Source: a virus. Taken from it: a stretch of DNA of 43,611 nt. Below the pieces are notes generated by a model, which ran no database searches, was not told the origin of the DNA, and was given only the letters and a program-made list of their open reading frames with translations. The first letter of the stretch is position 1, and each line of letters begins with the position of its first letter. The stretch covers positions 1 to 43,611 of the IMG/VR virus record IMGVR_UViG_3300022821_000037, one strand, 5' to 3'. The position numbers and the translations under genes are program-made. Positions 17,311 to 25,027 of the stretch are shown piece after piece.

Positions 17311-17670
17311 TCAATTCATCATTTCAATTTCATTATCAATATTTCTTAGAATAGTTTTTTTAGAATAAACTTCATAGGATTTATCCCCTAAGGCAACTCC
17401 TCCTGCATTAAATTGCGCATGATGATCATATATGTATTTCCAAGTATAATCATTATCCTCAGATGGAAATTGTTTGATTAAAATGTAACTATATCTACCT
17501 TGTTTTTTTAGCTCTGATGCTGGAATTATCTTGATTAATCTTTTGTAAGATTTTAACTCCTTAGTTCTTTTGCGATAACTTTTTTCAATTTTACGCTCAA
17601 TTTCAATTTCCCATTCTTCCTGAAATTTTGATTCATTCTGTTGTTTGGTAATTTGTTTTTCCGTTTTCAT
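17311..17670 (-). CDS. Unknown charged protein, 119 aa
   Basis: Start taken at the ATG at 17,670 (MKTEKQITKQQNES), since the 48 upstream residues of the longer frame look non-coding. A charged helical first half (EEWEIEIERKIEKSYRKRTKELK) is followed by a mixed alpha/beta second half (ASELKKQGRYSYILIKQFPSEDNDYTWKYIYDHH). No known domain. It is the last gene of a minus-strand group of three. Confidence 0.5.
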   Translation of the reverse strand: MKTEKQITKQQNESKFQEEWEIEIERKIEKSYRKRTKELKSYKRLIKIIPASELKKQGRYSYILIKQFPSEDNDYTWKYIYDHHAQFNAGGVALGDKSYEVYSKKTILRNIDNEIEMMN

Positions 17671-17756
17671 TATATGATTTGTTAGTTTGTTATAATTTCT
17701 GCTTATTAGGTTGAACGTCTTAAATATAAATTTGTTGCAACTAATGCAATATATTT

Positions 17757-18314
17757 TTATAAAGCAACACAATTTAATAATTGTTCCTTGTATCTGTTGT
17801 ACACTAATTGCCACGAATAGAGAATTCCTTTTTTGTTGACGAAGAAAGGGAATAAATTGAATTCACTTTCAGAGGCAACTAAATGATTTTTCAGCTCTTC
17901 AAAAGTTGTTTCTTCCCATAATTCTATATTGGTTATATCCTCTCCCTTTGGAAATTTTCTCAATTTATCAGGTTCTATTTTTATGAGTTGTTTTTCTCTC
18001 CCTGTTGCATAATAATATTCCCCTTGTATGCAAAGAATGCTTTGGATGAACTTAATTCTATTACAGGTTCTCCTGATAAGGAAATCATATTTGGGATGCT
18101 CTATCAGCTTAATTTGAGCGCAATCCCATCTCTTTAGCTTATTAAGGAATTTATCCTCAGTTGTTCTTTTGCCTGTAAAGAATTTTTGAAGAGCTGAAAC
18201 TCTTTCTGTTTTTCCTTCCTTCATTTTGTTTGCTAACATCATGCGTAATTCTGCTGATCTTTGGCTTGTTTTTAGGTTGCCAATTTTGATTGTTGGTAAT
18301 AGTGCTTTCTCCAT
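17757..18314 (-). CDS. Unknown protein, 185 aa
   Basis: Starts MEKALLPTIKIGNLKTSQRS. It is a basic alpha/beta protein with an amphipathic KTERVSALQKFFTGKRTTEDKF stretch (about 35-56) and WDCAQIKLIEHPKYDFLIRR. No recognised motif and no membrane helix. It lies 20 nt after the winged-helix-like gene on the same strand, so the two are probably co-transcribed. Possible roles in replication or regulation come from position alone. Confidence 0.5.
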   Translation of the reverse strand: MEKALLPTIKIGNLKTSQRSAELRMMLANKMKEGKTERVSALQKFFTGKRTTEDKFLNKLKRWDCAQIKLIEHPKYDFLIRRTCNRIKFIQSILCIQGEYYYATGREKQLIKIEPDKLRKFPKGEDITNIELWEETTFEELKNHLVASESEFNLFPFFVNKKGILYSWQLVYNRYKEQLLNCVAL

Positions 18315-18334
18315 TTTTCTGTTATTATATTATA

Positions 18335-18979
18335 TTACATCAATTCAACTGTTTTGCAATCATCAGGAACTTCATGCGACCAACAAACGAACATTCCTCC
18401 AACGGTGCAGAGTACCGATCCAAGCTCTTCTGCTCTGATTGCTTCCTTTAATTCTTCTCTATCTTCCCTTGCTTTCTCCTCTTGATATCTCTTTTCCCAA
18501 GCTTCATTTTTTCGCTTGATTATTTCCTTTTTTTCGTTGAATTTCCAATACCTTTCTTTGATAACATCATAAGAATCAATTGCAGGGAGCAATAAATCTT
18601 TAACATTTTGATAATATTTTCTTGATTGCCCTGATAAATTATATAAAAGAGCTTTCTTTGCTTTAATTACTTTTGATTGAAGATTTCCCCATAATGATGA
18701 AGCTTTGCCTAATATGATTTGCATATATTTGAACTTCCTTCCGTATCTCTCTACAACTTTAAAAGTTTGTCTTATCTTATCATTATGAAGGAGCTGATTT
18801 TTAGCTGTTCGTGCTTGTCTTTCGGAAATTGTTTGCCCTGTTTCTTTTGTGAAAGCTTTCAGATATTGATCCCATGTTAAAGTTATCACTCTGTACCCTT
18901 TGCTCAGGTGCATTTTGTATATAAAATTCTCAAAGAATTTTATAAAGCTTTCTGTTTTTGTCGTTGTTGTTGTATTCAT
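18335..18979 (-). CDS. Putative winged-helix DNA-binding protein
   Basis: A 214-residue basic protein. Residues about 30-90 read as a winged helix: TLTWDQYLKAFTKETG, then QTISERQARTAKNQLLHNDKI as a candidate recognition helix, then a wing (KVVERYGRKFKYMQIILG). A lysine-rich middle and a strongly charged coiled coil (about 145-190, EKKEIIKRKNEAWEKRYQEE) follow. This layout occurs in plasmid/phage initiators and regulators, but I see no diagnostic Rep motif. The 5' region has a CTATTTAT motif, a perfect 11-bp hairpin and a possible leader peptide, so expression may be controlled after initiation. Confidence 0.45.
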   Translation of the reverse strand: MNTTTTTKTESFIKFFENFIYKMHLSKGYRVITLTWDQYLKAFTKETGQTISERQARTAKNQLLHNDKIRQTFKVVERYGRKFKYMQIILGKASSLWGNLQSKVIKAKKALLYNLSGQSRKYYQNVKDLLLPAIDSYDVIKERYWKFNEKKEIIKRKNEAWEKRYQEEKAREDREELKEAIRAEELGSVLCTVGGMFVCWSHEVPDDCKTVELM

Positions 18980-18993
18980 TTTATATATTATTA

Positions 18994-19001
18994 ATAAATA
19001 G
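18994..19001 (-). promoter_or_regulatory. CTATTTAT motif before the winged-helix gene
   Basis: On the minus strand the octamer ends 14 nt before the ATG, right after the hairpin's outer arm. Confidence 0.4.
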
Positions 19002-19005
19002 AAAG

Positions 19006-19039
19006 CCCCTTGTTAGACCAACGACAGACTAACAAGGGG
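19006..19039 (-). promoter_or_regulatory. Perfect 11-bp hairpin in the leader of the winged-helix gene
   Basis: CCCCTTGTTAG (19,006-19,016) and CTAACAAGGGG (19,029-19,039) form a GC-capped stem with a 12-nt loop, 26 nt before the start. It has no T run, so an operator or an mRNA element is more likely than a terminator. Confidence 0.6.
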
Positions 19040-19061
19040 TATTTCTAAATAAGTTATGGCT

Positions 19062-19106
19062 TCAGTTCCTTAACTCTAAAAATTTCTTTTTATTGTCGTT
19101 GTTCAT
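19062..19106 (-). CDS. Possible 14-residue leader peptide
   Basis: MNNDNKKKFLELRN then TGA, just upstream of the hairpin and in the same direction as the winged-helix gene. Its beginning resembles the start of that gene (MNTTTTTK), with a shared GTCGTTGTT string. Speculative: attenuation by ribosome stalling, or chance. Confidence 0.2.
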   Translation of the reverse strand: MNNDNKKKFLELRN

Positions 19107-19318
19107 TTATAATTAGTTGGAAATTTTCAAAACAAGTAAATAAACTAATTTTGTTGATAACTATTTTAAATGATATGCAAATATATAAAGATTATTTCAA
19201 TAAATAAAGAACTGTTGAATTCTTTTTTGCGATTTAATTCTTTTTTTTTCTGATCAAAGTTCAACTGATTGCCGATACTATAATAATAATTCACTCAGAT
19301 GATTAAAGTTTTCCTATC

Positions 19319-19591
19319 TTTACTTTCTAAATTTATAACTCCTGAGGAAAAGGAGAACTAACTTCTGATAAAGGAAATCCAAAAAAACTTTCTCTTTCAA
19401 AAAAGAACAGAATAAAAAAAGAACAGAATAAAAGAAAAAAGGGGTTGGGATTTCAAATCCTGTTGCCTGTTCTCCTTTCACTCAGGAACAACTTGCTTTA
19501 CTTTCTAAATTTATAACTCCTGAGGAAAAGGAGAAACAACTTCTGATAAATGAAATCCAAAAAAACTTTCTCTTTCAAAAAAGAACAGAAT
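19319..19591. repeat. 96-bp direct repeats in a decayed spacer
   Basis: Copies at 19,319-19,414 and 19,496-19,591 differ at only three positions. In the second copy the sequence still reads as protein, about QEQLALLSKFITPEEKEK onward to QKRTEF and stop, without an ATG; in the first copy a stop breaks it after KEN. A 17-bp unit containing AAAGAACAGAATAAA is also doubled at 19,402-19,430. The rest of 18,980-19,982 holds further short coding-like scraps (for example ADEIVFDYFC near 19,720). I read the region as remnants of a duplicated, lost small gene. Confidence 0.75.
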
Positions 19592-19840
19592 TTTAAGCTG
19601 ATTAAAGCTCTTTTATTTCAATTCCGTATCAATCAACATTCTGTTGATTAAAGTTGATTCTTGCCCTTTATTTCAAGTCTTGCCCTTTATTTAAAGCTCA
19701 AACAAGAAGATAATAAACTTGCAGATGAAATTGTTTTTGATTATTTTTGTTAAGCAAAACAAAGAACAACATAATCAGCAAATTGAATTGATTGAGGAGA
19801 GAAGAGGAGAGGAGAGGGAATAAATTGCTGATGGAAAAGA

Positions 19841-19865
19841 GGGAAAGTTAATTTTCCCTTTTTTT
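19841..19865 (+). terminator. Plus-strand intrinsic terminator
   Basis: GGGAAA-GTTAAT-TTTCCC followed by T7. No intact plus-strand gene precedes it, so it implies that a plus-strand transcript once crossed, or still crosses, the repeat region. Confidence 0.75.
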
Positions 19866-19982
19866 GTGATTAAAAAAAAATCTCCCTTATTTATTTGTGT
19901 GGTAAATGTCATATTGACTTGTTATTGTCATATGGAGGTTAGTTTTTTTTGAAAGAGGAGGTTCAACGGAGCTTCCTCTTTT

Positions 19983-20423
19983 TCATTTCATATAATTTAA
20001 GATTGCAACAAGCAAAATTCCCAAAGAGATAATAAGAGGAATCAACCATTTGAGAAAGGCAAAGCTCCTTTTGTTATTATGTTTTTCCTTCTTCTTATAA
20101 AATTCAGCAAATCCTCCAGCAACAACAAAATCATCTGATGCAGATGTTAATTCAGCTGTTCCTCCTTTGCTTGTTCCTCCTTTGCTTGTTAATCCTTTTT
20201 CTTCAAATATTGGGAAATCAATCTCTTGATTTGCTGATCTTAAATGCTGAATGAATTCTTCCCAGCTGATGATTTCATCAAGCTTTAACTCTTTATCATA
20301 GATGTAACTCAAGTTGTAAATTGATCTTCCTTTGCTCTCTTTGTCCTTTGTATGGCAAAAAAGCAACACTTTATCCAATAGCTCAATTATTTCAGCTCTC
20401 ATATAACTCTGTTTGAATTCCAA
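19983..20423 (-). CDS. Tail-anchored membrane protein, unknown
   Basis: 146 residues from the TTG at 20,423. A helical cytoplasmic part (AEIIELLDKVLLFCHTKDKESKG, EEFIQHLRSANQEIDFP) leads to a tandem TSKGGTSKGGT, a short flexible stretch and a single C-terminal transmembrane helix (WLIPLIISLGILLVAILNY, about 126-144). Such C-tail anchors occur in phage superinfection-exclusion or host-membrane proteins, but nothing specific is seen. Coding-like sequence continues upstream in frame to about 20,477 (IKKEIINEGANQDEIAVN) without ATG, so the start is uncertain and could be a rare ATT. It is divergent from the next operon. Confidence 0.5.
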   Translation of the reverse strand: MEFKQSYMRAEIIELLDKVLLFCHTKDKESKGRSIYNLSYIYDKELKLDEIISWEEFIQHLRSANQEIDFPIFEEKGLTSKGGTSKGGTAELTSASDDFVVAGGFAEFYKKKEKHNNKRSFAFLKWLIPLIISLGILLVAILNYMK

Positions 20424-20526
20424 ATTTACAGCAATCTCATCCTGATTTGCTCCCTCGTTGATAATTTCTTTTTTAATCGTAGTTCAAAGAAATATCAATA
20501 ATAATATCAGAAAGCATTTTTTTTTG

Positions 20527-20534
20527 CTATTTAT
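20527..20534 (+). promoter_or_regulatory. CTATTTAT motif at the head of the orphan-gene operon
   Basis: Preceded by a T9 run and G (TTTTTGCTATTTATTATTG), 24 nt before the first ATG. It lies in the divergent gap with the tail-anchored protein gene. Confidence 0.4.
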
Positions 20535-20558
20535 TATTGAAGATAAAATTTGAATTAA

Positions 20559-21326
20559 ATGAAAAAACAAACATCAACGTTTGAGAGCGCAAATGCGCTT
20601 TCATATTTAACAGTTAATTCCCTTGATGAATTATACCAAGGAAATGTAAATTACATGAATCACTTGAAAAACTATCAACCAAGAAATCAATTTGAGCAAA
20701 AAGAAAGAGTTGGACGAATTTTGATCAACCAACTTAAAGAAGCAACAACCATCTCAGGAACTTGCATAAATGATAAAACTCGATCAGATGTAACTCTCTC
20801 TTTGCAACAATCAAATTTCCCCCTCGGACATACAGAAATCAAAGTTAAAAGATATCATTCAGTTCAAGCAGATGGGACAGTTTTTGAACCCTTTCTTGAT
20901 CGAGATAAAATTGAGTTTATGAAGCAAGGAACGGAAGATCATTATAAACGAACAGGGCAATATCTCCCTGCTTATGCTGCTTTTATCTTTCTGCATGACG
21001 GACAAGTAAAAATTTATTCCCTTGCTGAGGAATTCAAATTTGAAAAAAGAAAATGCAGATCAACAAATGAATCAGGAAAAGAAGTTTGGAGATTATTAGA
21101 TGTAACATATTTTCCTGACTGCTTGCTTTTACATCAGGAAAAAATTGAAATAACTGAGGATCAAATTGATATTATGTATCAAGGAGAAAAGGGAAAATAT
21201 ACCAAAGAATCAGTACGAGCAGAATTCAAACGAAAGCAAAAGGAATTTCATTTAATTCAAACATATCAACCGCAAGAACTTCCAGCTGAATATTTCAATC
21301 AAATCATTCATCCTCCATATTTATAA
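20559..21326 (+). CDS. Unknown protein, possible PD-(D/E)xK nuclease fold
   Basis: 255 residues. Around 66-99 the arrangement GTCINDKTRSDVTLSLQQSN...GHTEIKVKRYHS gives an acidic residue followed by a strand with E-I-K-V-K, reminiscent of the D...ExK active site of restriction-like nucleases. The flanks are mixed alpha/beta without membrane segments. The similarity is weak and could be chance. It heads a run of small plus-strand genes leading to the terminase. A role in recombination, host-DNA breakdown or protein-protein contact cannot be separated from sequence alone. Confidence 0.4.
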   Translation: MKKQTSTFESANALSYLTVNSLDELYQGNVNYMNHLKNYQPRNQFEQKERVGRILINQLKEATTISGTCINDKTRSDVTLSLQQSNFPLGHTEIKVKRYHSVQADGTVFEPFLDRDKIEFMKQGTEDHYKRTGQYLPAYAAFIFLHDGQVKIYSLAEEFKFEKRKCRSTNESGKEVWRLLDVTYFPDCLLLHQEKIEITEDQIDIMYQGEKGKYTKESVRAEFKRKQKEFHLIQTYQPQELPAEYFNQIIHPPYL

Positions 21327-21330
21327 GCAA

Positions 21331-21789
21331 ATGATAAAAATGAGCAAATTAAACCCTTCAAAGCTTGAACTTATATATCAGATGATGCAGGCAGCACAAG
21401 ATAAATTAATCAAATCAAATTGGATTCGCAAAAATTTGATGAGAGAGATAAAAGATGTTTCAAATCGAAAACAAGGATCAATTTCAGAATTAATTGATTG
21501 CTTGCTTTATAATGAAAAAAGAGAAAAAACAACCTCGCTCGAATTGCAGCTTGAAATTTGCGCTCGAATAAACTCTTGCAACTATCTGATCAACTCATTT
21601 GCAAAGGATGATTTGTTTGAAGAATGCAAGCTTGTGAGGGATTATTTGGATCAGCTGGAACTCATTTATTTAGCTATAATAACAGATCATTTTGCGGAAA
21701 TTATAACAGAAGATGATGTTGCAATAATTGAGGAATTCAGAGCTTTCTCCTTTGCGAAATCAAAAGAAGATATAAATGAGAATGATTGA
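21331..21789 (+). CDS. Unknown helical protein, 152 aa
   Basis: Starts MIKMSKLNPSKLELIYQMMQ. Nearly all helical, with acidic and basic patches (LIKSNWIRKNLMREIKD, LELQLEICARINSCNYLINS, AIITDHFAEIITEDDVA). No motif recognised. It sits 4 nt after its neighbour and overlaps the sigma-like gene by 14 nt, so it belongs to the same operon. Confidence 0.5.
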   Translation: MIKMSKLNPSKLELIYQMMQAAQDKLIKSNWIRKNLMREIKDVSNRKQGSISELIDCLLYNEKREKTTSLELQLEICARINSCNYLINSFAKDDLFEECKLVRDYLDQLELIYLAIITDHFAEIITEDDVAIIEEFRAFSFAKSKEDINEND

Positions 21790-22450
21790 ACAACATAAAA
21801 CAAACAAAAAATATTTCAATTCAATTTGGAATTCCGCAACAGCTTCAACTTCAAATGAAGCTTTCAGATTGTTTAATTTAGATGAATCAAATGTTGTTCA
21901 ACAAATCATCTTTTCAAATTCGCTGCAAATTTATAAAACAAAAGATTTGCTGGATGATTTGAAACAAGAGCTTTTAATGATTCTGTTGAAATACCTTGAA
22001 CGAGATGGAGAGGAGGTTTTTGTCAATTTCTATAATAAGAGAAACAGTTTCCGCTTTTGGCTAACCTCAGTTGCAAAGTATAATTTCAAATCAAATTCAT
22101 CTCCTGTATATCGCAAATACATCGGAAATAAGAACCTCAATTTTGATTATGATGCAATCCCTCCAGCTGCATTAAATGATGATGAGGATGCGCTGTTGCT
22201 TGATCGCTATGAGGCAAAAGAACTCAAACTTTATATTGGGCAATTCCTATATTCTCCCAAAGCAAAAGAACTCTTTCATGACTTGGAAATTGAATTGTTT
22301 GTTCATCATTTTTTTGGCAAGAAAAACAAACGCAATTTCTCCTTAACAAAGCTTGCAGATGAAATAGAATTGAGCCATACAACAGTTAATTCTATTTTTA
22401 AAGAAGTAAAAGAATTTCTCTTTCATCAACTTCAGCAAAATAAATATTAA
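21776..22450 (+). CDS. Sigma-70-like RNA polymerase sigma factor (phage-type)
   Basis: 224 residues with a sigma-like layout. A region-2-like part (about 55-105) contains DDLKQELLMILLKYLERDG and NSFRFWLTSVAKYNFKS. An acidic linker follows (AALNDDEDALLLDRYEA, about 128-144). A region-4-like C-terminus has NFSLTKLADEIELSHTTVNS as a helix-turn-helix (about 190-210) and a closing helix. Short, divergent sigma factors of this sort redirect host RNA polymerase to phage promoters, which makes it the natural partner for the recurrent CTATTTAT motif. Conservation is low, so a plain HTH regulator remains possible. Overlaps the preceding gene. Confidence 0.5.
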   Translation: MRMIEQHKTNKKYFNSIWNSATASTSNEAFRLFNLDESNVVQQIIFSNSLQIYKTKDLLDDLKQELLMILLKYLERDGEEVFVNFYNKRNSFRFWLTSVAKYNFKSNSSPVYRKYIGNKNLNFDYDAIPPAALNDDEDALLLDRYEAKELKLYIGQFLYSPKAKELFHDLEIELFVHHFFGKKNKRNFSLTKLADEIELSHTTVNSIFKEVKEFLFHQLQQNKY

Positions 22451-22490
22451 AAAACATTTCATCTTTTATTGTGTTTTATCTTTTTTCTTG

Positions 22491-22498
22491 CTATTTAT
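22491..22498 (+). promoter_or_regulatory. CTATTTAT motif, 4 nt before a small gene
   Basis: TTGCTATTTATTTATATGAA is nearly identical to the sequence at the large terminase start (26,014). The octamer ends 4 nt before the ATG. Confidence 0.45.
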
Positions 22499-22502
22499 TT
22501 AT

Positions 22503-22640
22503 ATGAAAGATGAAACTTCAATTATAACAACATCAACATCAGATGTATTTGATTCAGAAGATCGGGAGATGATCTTTGCAATCATTCGGGAAGTGAATGA
22601 AATAAAACAAATTTGGAAAGCATGGAAGCAATTGAATTGA
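22503..22640 (+). CDS. 45-residue acidic small protein
   Basis: MKDETSIITTSTSDVFDSED, then a helix ending in IREVNEIKQIWKAWKQLN. It has the same start context as the terminase gene and overlaps the next gene's ATG. No homologue known to me. The regular start signal and the overlap support translation. Confidence 0.5.
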   Translation: MKDETSIITTSTSDVFDSEDREMIFAIIREVNEIKQIWKAWKQLN

Positions 22641-22882
22641 TAAAGCTTTTTGTTTTTGTTTGGCTTGGTTTTTCGGTTGTTAATCATTTGATTCCTGAAA
22701 TATATAAGCTTTTGATTTATGCGAAAAAGAACGGGCTTTATTTATTTACAAAAGCTGTTGCAACAACTGTTGTTTCTTGTTCAAAATGCTTTTTCTTTTG
22801 GGTTGTTTTATTCACAGCACAAGATTTATTTCTTGCTTCATCTTTCGCTTTTATTGCTCAACTAATCGGAAACAAACTATGA
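22622..22882 (+). CDS. Small two-helix membrane protein
   Basis: 86 residues from the ATG at 22,622 (MEAIELIKLFVF). A first transmembrane helix (LFVFVWLGFSVVNHLI, about 8-23), a basic loop (KLLIYAKKNG) and a second long hydrophobic segment (about 45-80, including CSKCFFFWVVLFTAQD) give a hairpin topology. It could be a holin or another membrane modifier of the phage. The CSKC pair might bind metal. Overlaps the genes on both sides. Confidence 0.55.
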   Translation: MEAIELIKLFVFVWLGFSVVNHLIPEIYKLLIYAKKNGLYLFTKAVATTVVSCSKCFFFWVVLFTAQDLFLASSFAFIAQLIGNKL

Positions 22883-23049
22883 TAACAGCAACTGAAATAT
22901 ATGAGATCATTCATCAGAGAATTCAAATTTTATGCCATTACGGAAAAAAAACAAATGATCAAAGAAATGAAATATCAATTCTGAGCAAAGCAAATGAATG
23001 CTTGCTGGAGTTTTACCTTAATAATAAAGAAGAAAATGAATCCAAATAA
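22879..23049 (+). CDS. Unknown 56-residue helical protein
   Basis: MITATEIYEIIHQRIQILCH, then a charged helix ending NNKEENESK. The start is the ATG in the ATGA overlap with the membrane protein. Its stop overlaps the next gene's start region by 14 nt. No function suggested. Confidence 0.5.
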   Translation: MITATEIYEIIHQRIQILCHYGKKTNDQRNEISILSKANECLLEFYLNNKEENESK

Positions 23050-23464
23050 TGAACAAGCTGCTCAATTGGAAGCACTAAAATCAACAGAGATAATCAGAAT
23101 TCCGCAAGATGGAATTACAATAAGAAATTTGTACGTGCAACTAATAGATCACGCTGCTCATATCTGCTATACTTGCCCATCAACGGTTGCAAACTACAAA
23201 AGGAAACTACTTGCAAAATATGAGATATATCTGCAATCTTCTGAGGCAAAATCAAAGCTTGATTTGGCAATTGATCAGGTGAATGAATTGAAACAGCTGG
23301 ATATCAACAAAGATAAGGTTGCTAAAGCTTATGGAAAGAGAGTTGTGAGATATAGAATTGCAGATCATTTGATTTATATAAACGGATCAAAATCTCCTCA
23401 ATTGCAAATTGTCGAAGGGGAACTTGTTCCTTTTGATTTGGATGAAGATGATATTCTTTCCTGA
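23036..23464 (+). CDS. Unknown protein, 142 aa
   Basis: Start set at MNPNNEQAAQLEAL (23,036), inside the end of the previous gene. It is alpha/beta, with RIPQDGITIRNLYVQLIDHAAHICY near the N-terminus, a basic helix (ANYKRKLLAKYEIYL) and an acidic tail (DLDEDDIL). No recognised family. The stop overlaps the next ATG (TGATG). Confidence 0.5.
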   Translation: MNPNNEQAAQLEALKSTEIIRIPQDGITIRNLYVQLIDHAAHICYTCPSTVANYKRKLLAKYEIYLQSSEAKSKLDLAIDQVNELKQLDINKDKVAKAYGKRVVRYRIADHLIYINGSKSPQLQIVEGELVPFDLDEDDILS

Positions 23465-23871
23465 TGCAAAATAAACACAAGAATTATTTTGCTCCATTAA
23501 AGAAATATAAATTAATTCAGGAGAACAAGAAAGGAAATGAATTCAAAGCAAAGCAAAAAATGAACGAGATATATAATAAATTAAAAGAAGGTTGGATCAT
23601 TTATGTAAATGATTTTAATATAAATGAAGAAAGATCACAACCTGTTTTTTCCAATCTTCAAGAAGCTTTGCTTGTTGCAATTGAGGAAATAAGATATAAT
23701 TTTCTTTGCTATCATTTTACAAGAGATATAATATATAAAGCTCTTGCAAAATTCTTTATCACAAAATTAATTGAGAATTGTGAACCAATCAGAGAAGAAG
23801 ATGATCAGCTGGAATTGAAATTGAATTTCATATATGAGAGCTTTGAAAAAATTGAAAACAAAATAAAATGA
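23464..23871 (+). CDS. Unknown protein, 135 aa
   Basis: A basic N-terminus (MQNKHKNYFAPLKKYKLIQE), a strand WIIYVNDFNI near residue 42 and a long helical C-terminal half ending FIYESFEKIENKIK. No motif found. The ATGA overlap with the next gene shows operon membership. Confidence 0.5.
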   Translation: MQNKHKNYFAPLKKYKLIQENKKGNEFKAKQKMNEIYNKLKEGWIIYVNDFNINEERSQPVFSNLQEALLVAIEEIRYNFLCYHFTRDIIYKALAKFFITKLIENCEPIREEDDQLELKLNFIYESFEKIENKIK

Positions 23872-24116
23872 ACCCTTGGAAGCAAAATATTAAACTTTCA
23901 CCTCAAGAGCTTTTAAAGCTTTTTCCATTTCTTGAATTCGCAAAAGAATTCAATCGCTATTGGTTGAATTCCTTTGCGAGGGATGGATCACAAATGATAA
24001 GAATAAAATATCAAATGGACGAATTCTCTCCTTTGGAGTTTATGGATTTTTCCTCTGATTTATTAATGAAAGAATATCAGTTTTATTTACAAAATAATAC
24101 AACATCAACATCGTAA
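23868..24116 (+). CDS. Unknown protein, 82 aa
   Basis: MNPWKQNIKLSPQELLKLFP, then aromatic-rich helices (EFAKEFNRYWLNSFARDG). No membrane helix. It overlaps its upstream neighbour as ATGA and lies 2 nt from the next gene. Confidence 0.45.
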   Translation: MNPWKQNIKLSPQELLKLFPFLEFAKEFNRYWLNSFARDGSQMIRIKYQMDEFSPLEFMDFSSDLLMKEYQFYLQNNTTSTS

Positions 24117-24118
24117 AA

Positions 24119-24469
24119 ATGAACAAAAGAGAACAACATATAATTCACGTTCGAGAATGGCAAAAACGCAATTCCGAAAAAGTCGCAGAATATCAAAAAA
24201 GATATAATGATAAGAAGAGAGCAAGATTGAAAAGAAGACGAGATTTAACTTGCAAATACTTTGATTATACACAAAAGGAACTTGATGAAGTTTCAAAATT
24301 CTTTTCCCCTGACGAGATGGAGCTTTATGTTCGATATAATCAGCAAATGTTAACCTATGCGGAATTGCTTGGTGAATTTGATGATATTACGTTGTATCGG
24401 ATTTGCTTGATTATTAAACAAATCAAGATCAAGATGAAAGAAGTTGTTGAAGGAAATGAGGCAATATAA
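24119..24469 (+). CDS. Basic DNA-binding-like protein before the terminase
   Basis: 116 residues. The first 50 are strongly basic and helical (VREWQKRNSEKVAEYQKRYN then KKRARLKRRRDL). An acidic, amphipathic second half follows (YTQKELDEVSKFFSPDEMELY). A basic-zipper-like or HNH-flanking protein would look like this, but no nuclease motif is present. Position directly before the terminase small subunit suggests a packaging or regulatory accessory role; this is inference. Confidence 0.45.
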   Translation: MNKREQHIIHVREWQKRNSEKVAEYQKRYNDKKRARLKRRRDLTCKYFDYTQKELDEVSKFFSPDEMELYVRYNQQMLTYAELLGEFDDITLYRICLIIKQIKIKMKEVVEGNEAI

Positions 24470-24516
24470 TGAGCAAGTTCCCAACATGGAGAAGAATCTC
24501 CCATTATTTACAATAA

Positions 24517-25026
24517 GTGAAGAATAAATATCCAATATATAACTCCCTCTCTTTGAAGCATCAAGCGTTTGTTGATGCTATGATCAAATTTAAGATGAAT
24601 CAAACTCAAGCTTATCTTGATACATATCCAAATTCAAGTTATGATAATGCAAGATCAGCTTCTTGTTTGCTTCTAACAAAACCAAACATTCAGAAGGCTA
24701 TTAAAGAGAGAACACAAAGGGAGAGCGCAAAAATTGATATATCACTTGAGGCACAACTCCAGCGTTTGTTTTCCCTTCTTGAAGATGCTGGAAAGGTTGA
24801 GAATGATAAGCAGAGAGTGCAATTGCAGCTCGATATAATGAAGGAAATCAATAAGATGGGGGGATTGAGCTTCAAACCTGATGCTACCCCTTCAAAGGGT
24901 TCTATTTCAATTTCCGTTGATGTGATCAAAGAATTGGGAAAAGGAAAGAAATTGAACCTGCATCCTCCAGCAGATGATTCTCAAGATGTAGATTTTGAAG
25001 AGCTTCCTGATGATCAGGATAATTGA
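24517..25026 (+). CDS. terS: Terminase small subunit
   Basis: 169 residues from GTG. The N-terminal DNA-binding part has the terminase_2 pattern: SLKHQAFVDAMIKFKMNQTQ, AYLDTYPNSSYDNARSASCLLL and KPNIQKAIKERTQ (about 10-70). A coiled-coil oligomerisation segment (about 75-110) and an acidic, proline-rich tail (ADDSQDVDFEELPDDQ) that could contact the large subunit follow. It recognises the packaging site and regulates the large terminase. The large subunit is about 1 kb downstream, separated by a repeat-rich gap and a small membrane protein gene, so that gap is the first place to look for pac or cos. Confidence 0.85.
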   Translation: MKNKYPIYNSLSLKHQAFVDAMIKFKMNQTQAYLDTYPNSSYDNARSASCLLLTKPNIQKAIKERTQRESAKIDISLEAQLQRLFSLLEDAGKVENDKQRVQLQLDIMKEINKMGGLSFKPDATPSKGSISISVDVIKELGKGKKLNLHPPADDSQDVDFEELPDDQDN

Positions 25027-25027
25027 T

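Noticed and set aside
24470-24517. 15-residue frame (MSKFPTWRRISHYLQ) before terS
   Set aside because: Very short, no coupling beyond proximity, in a different frame, and no supporting signal.
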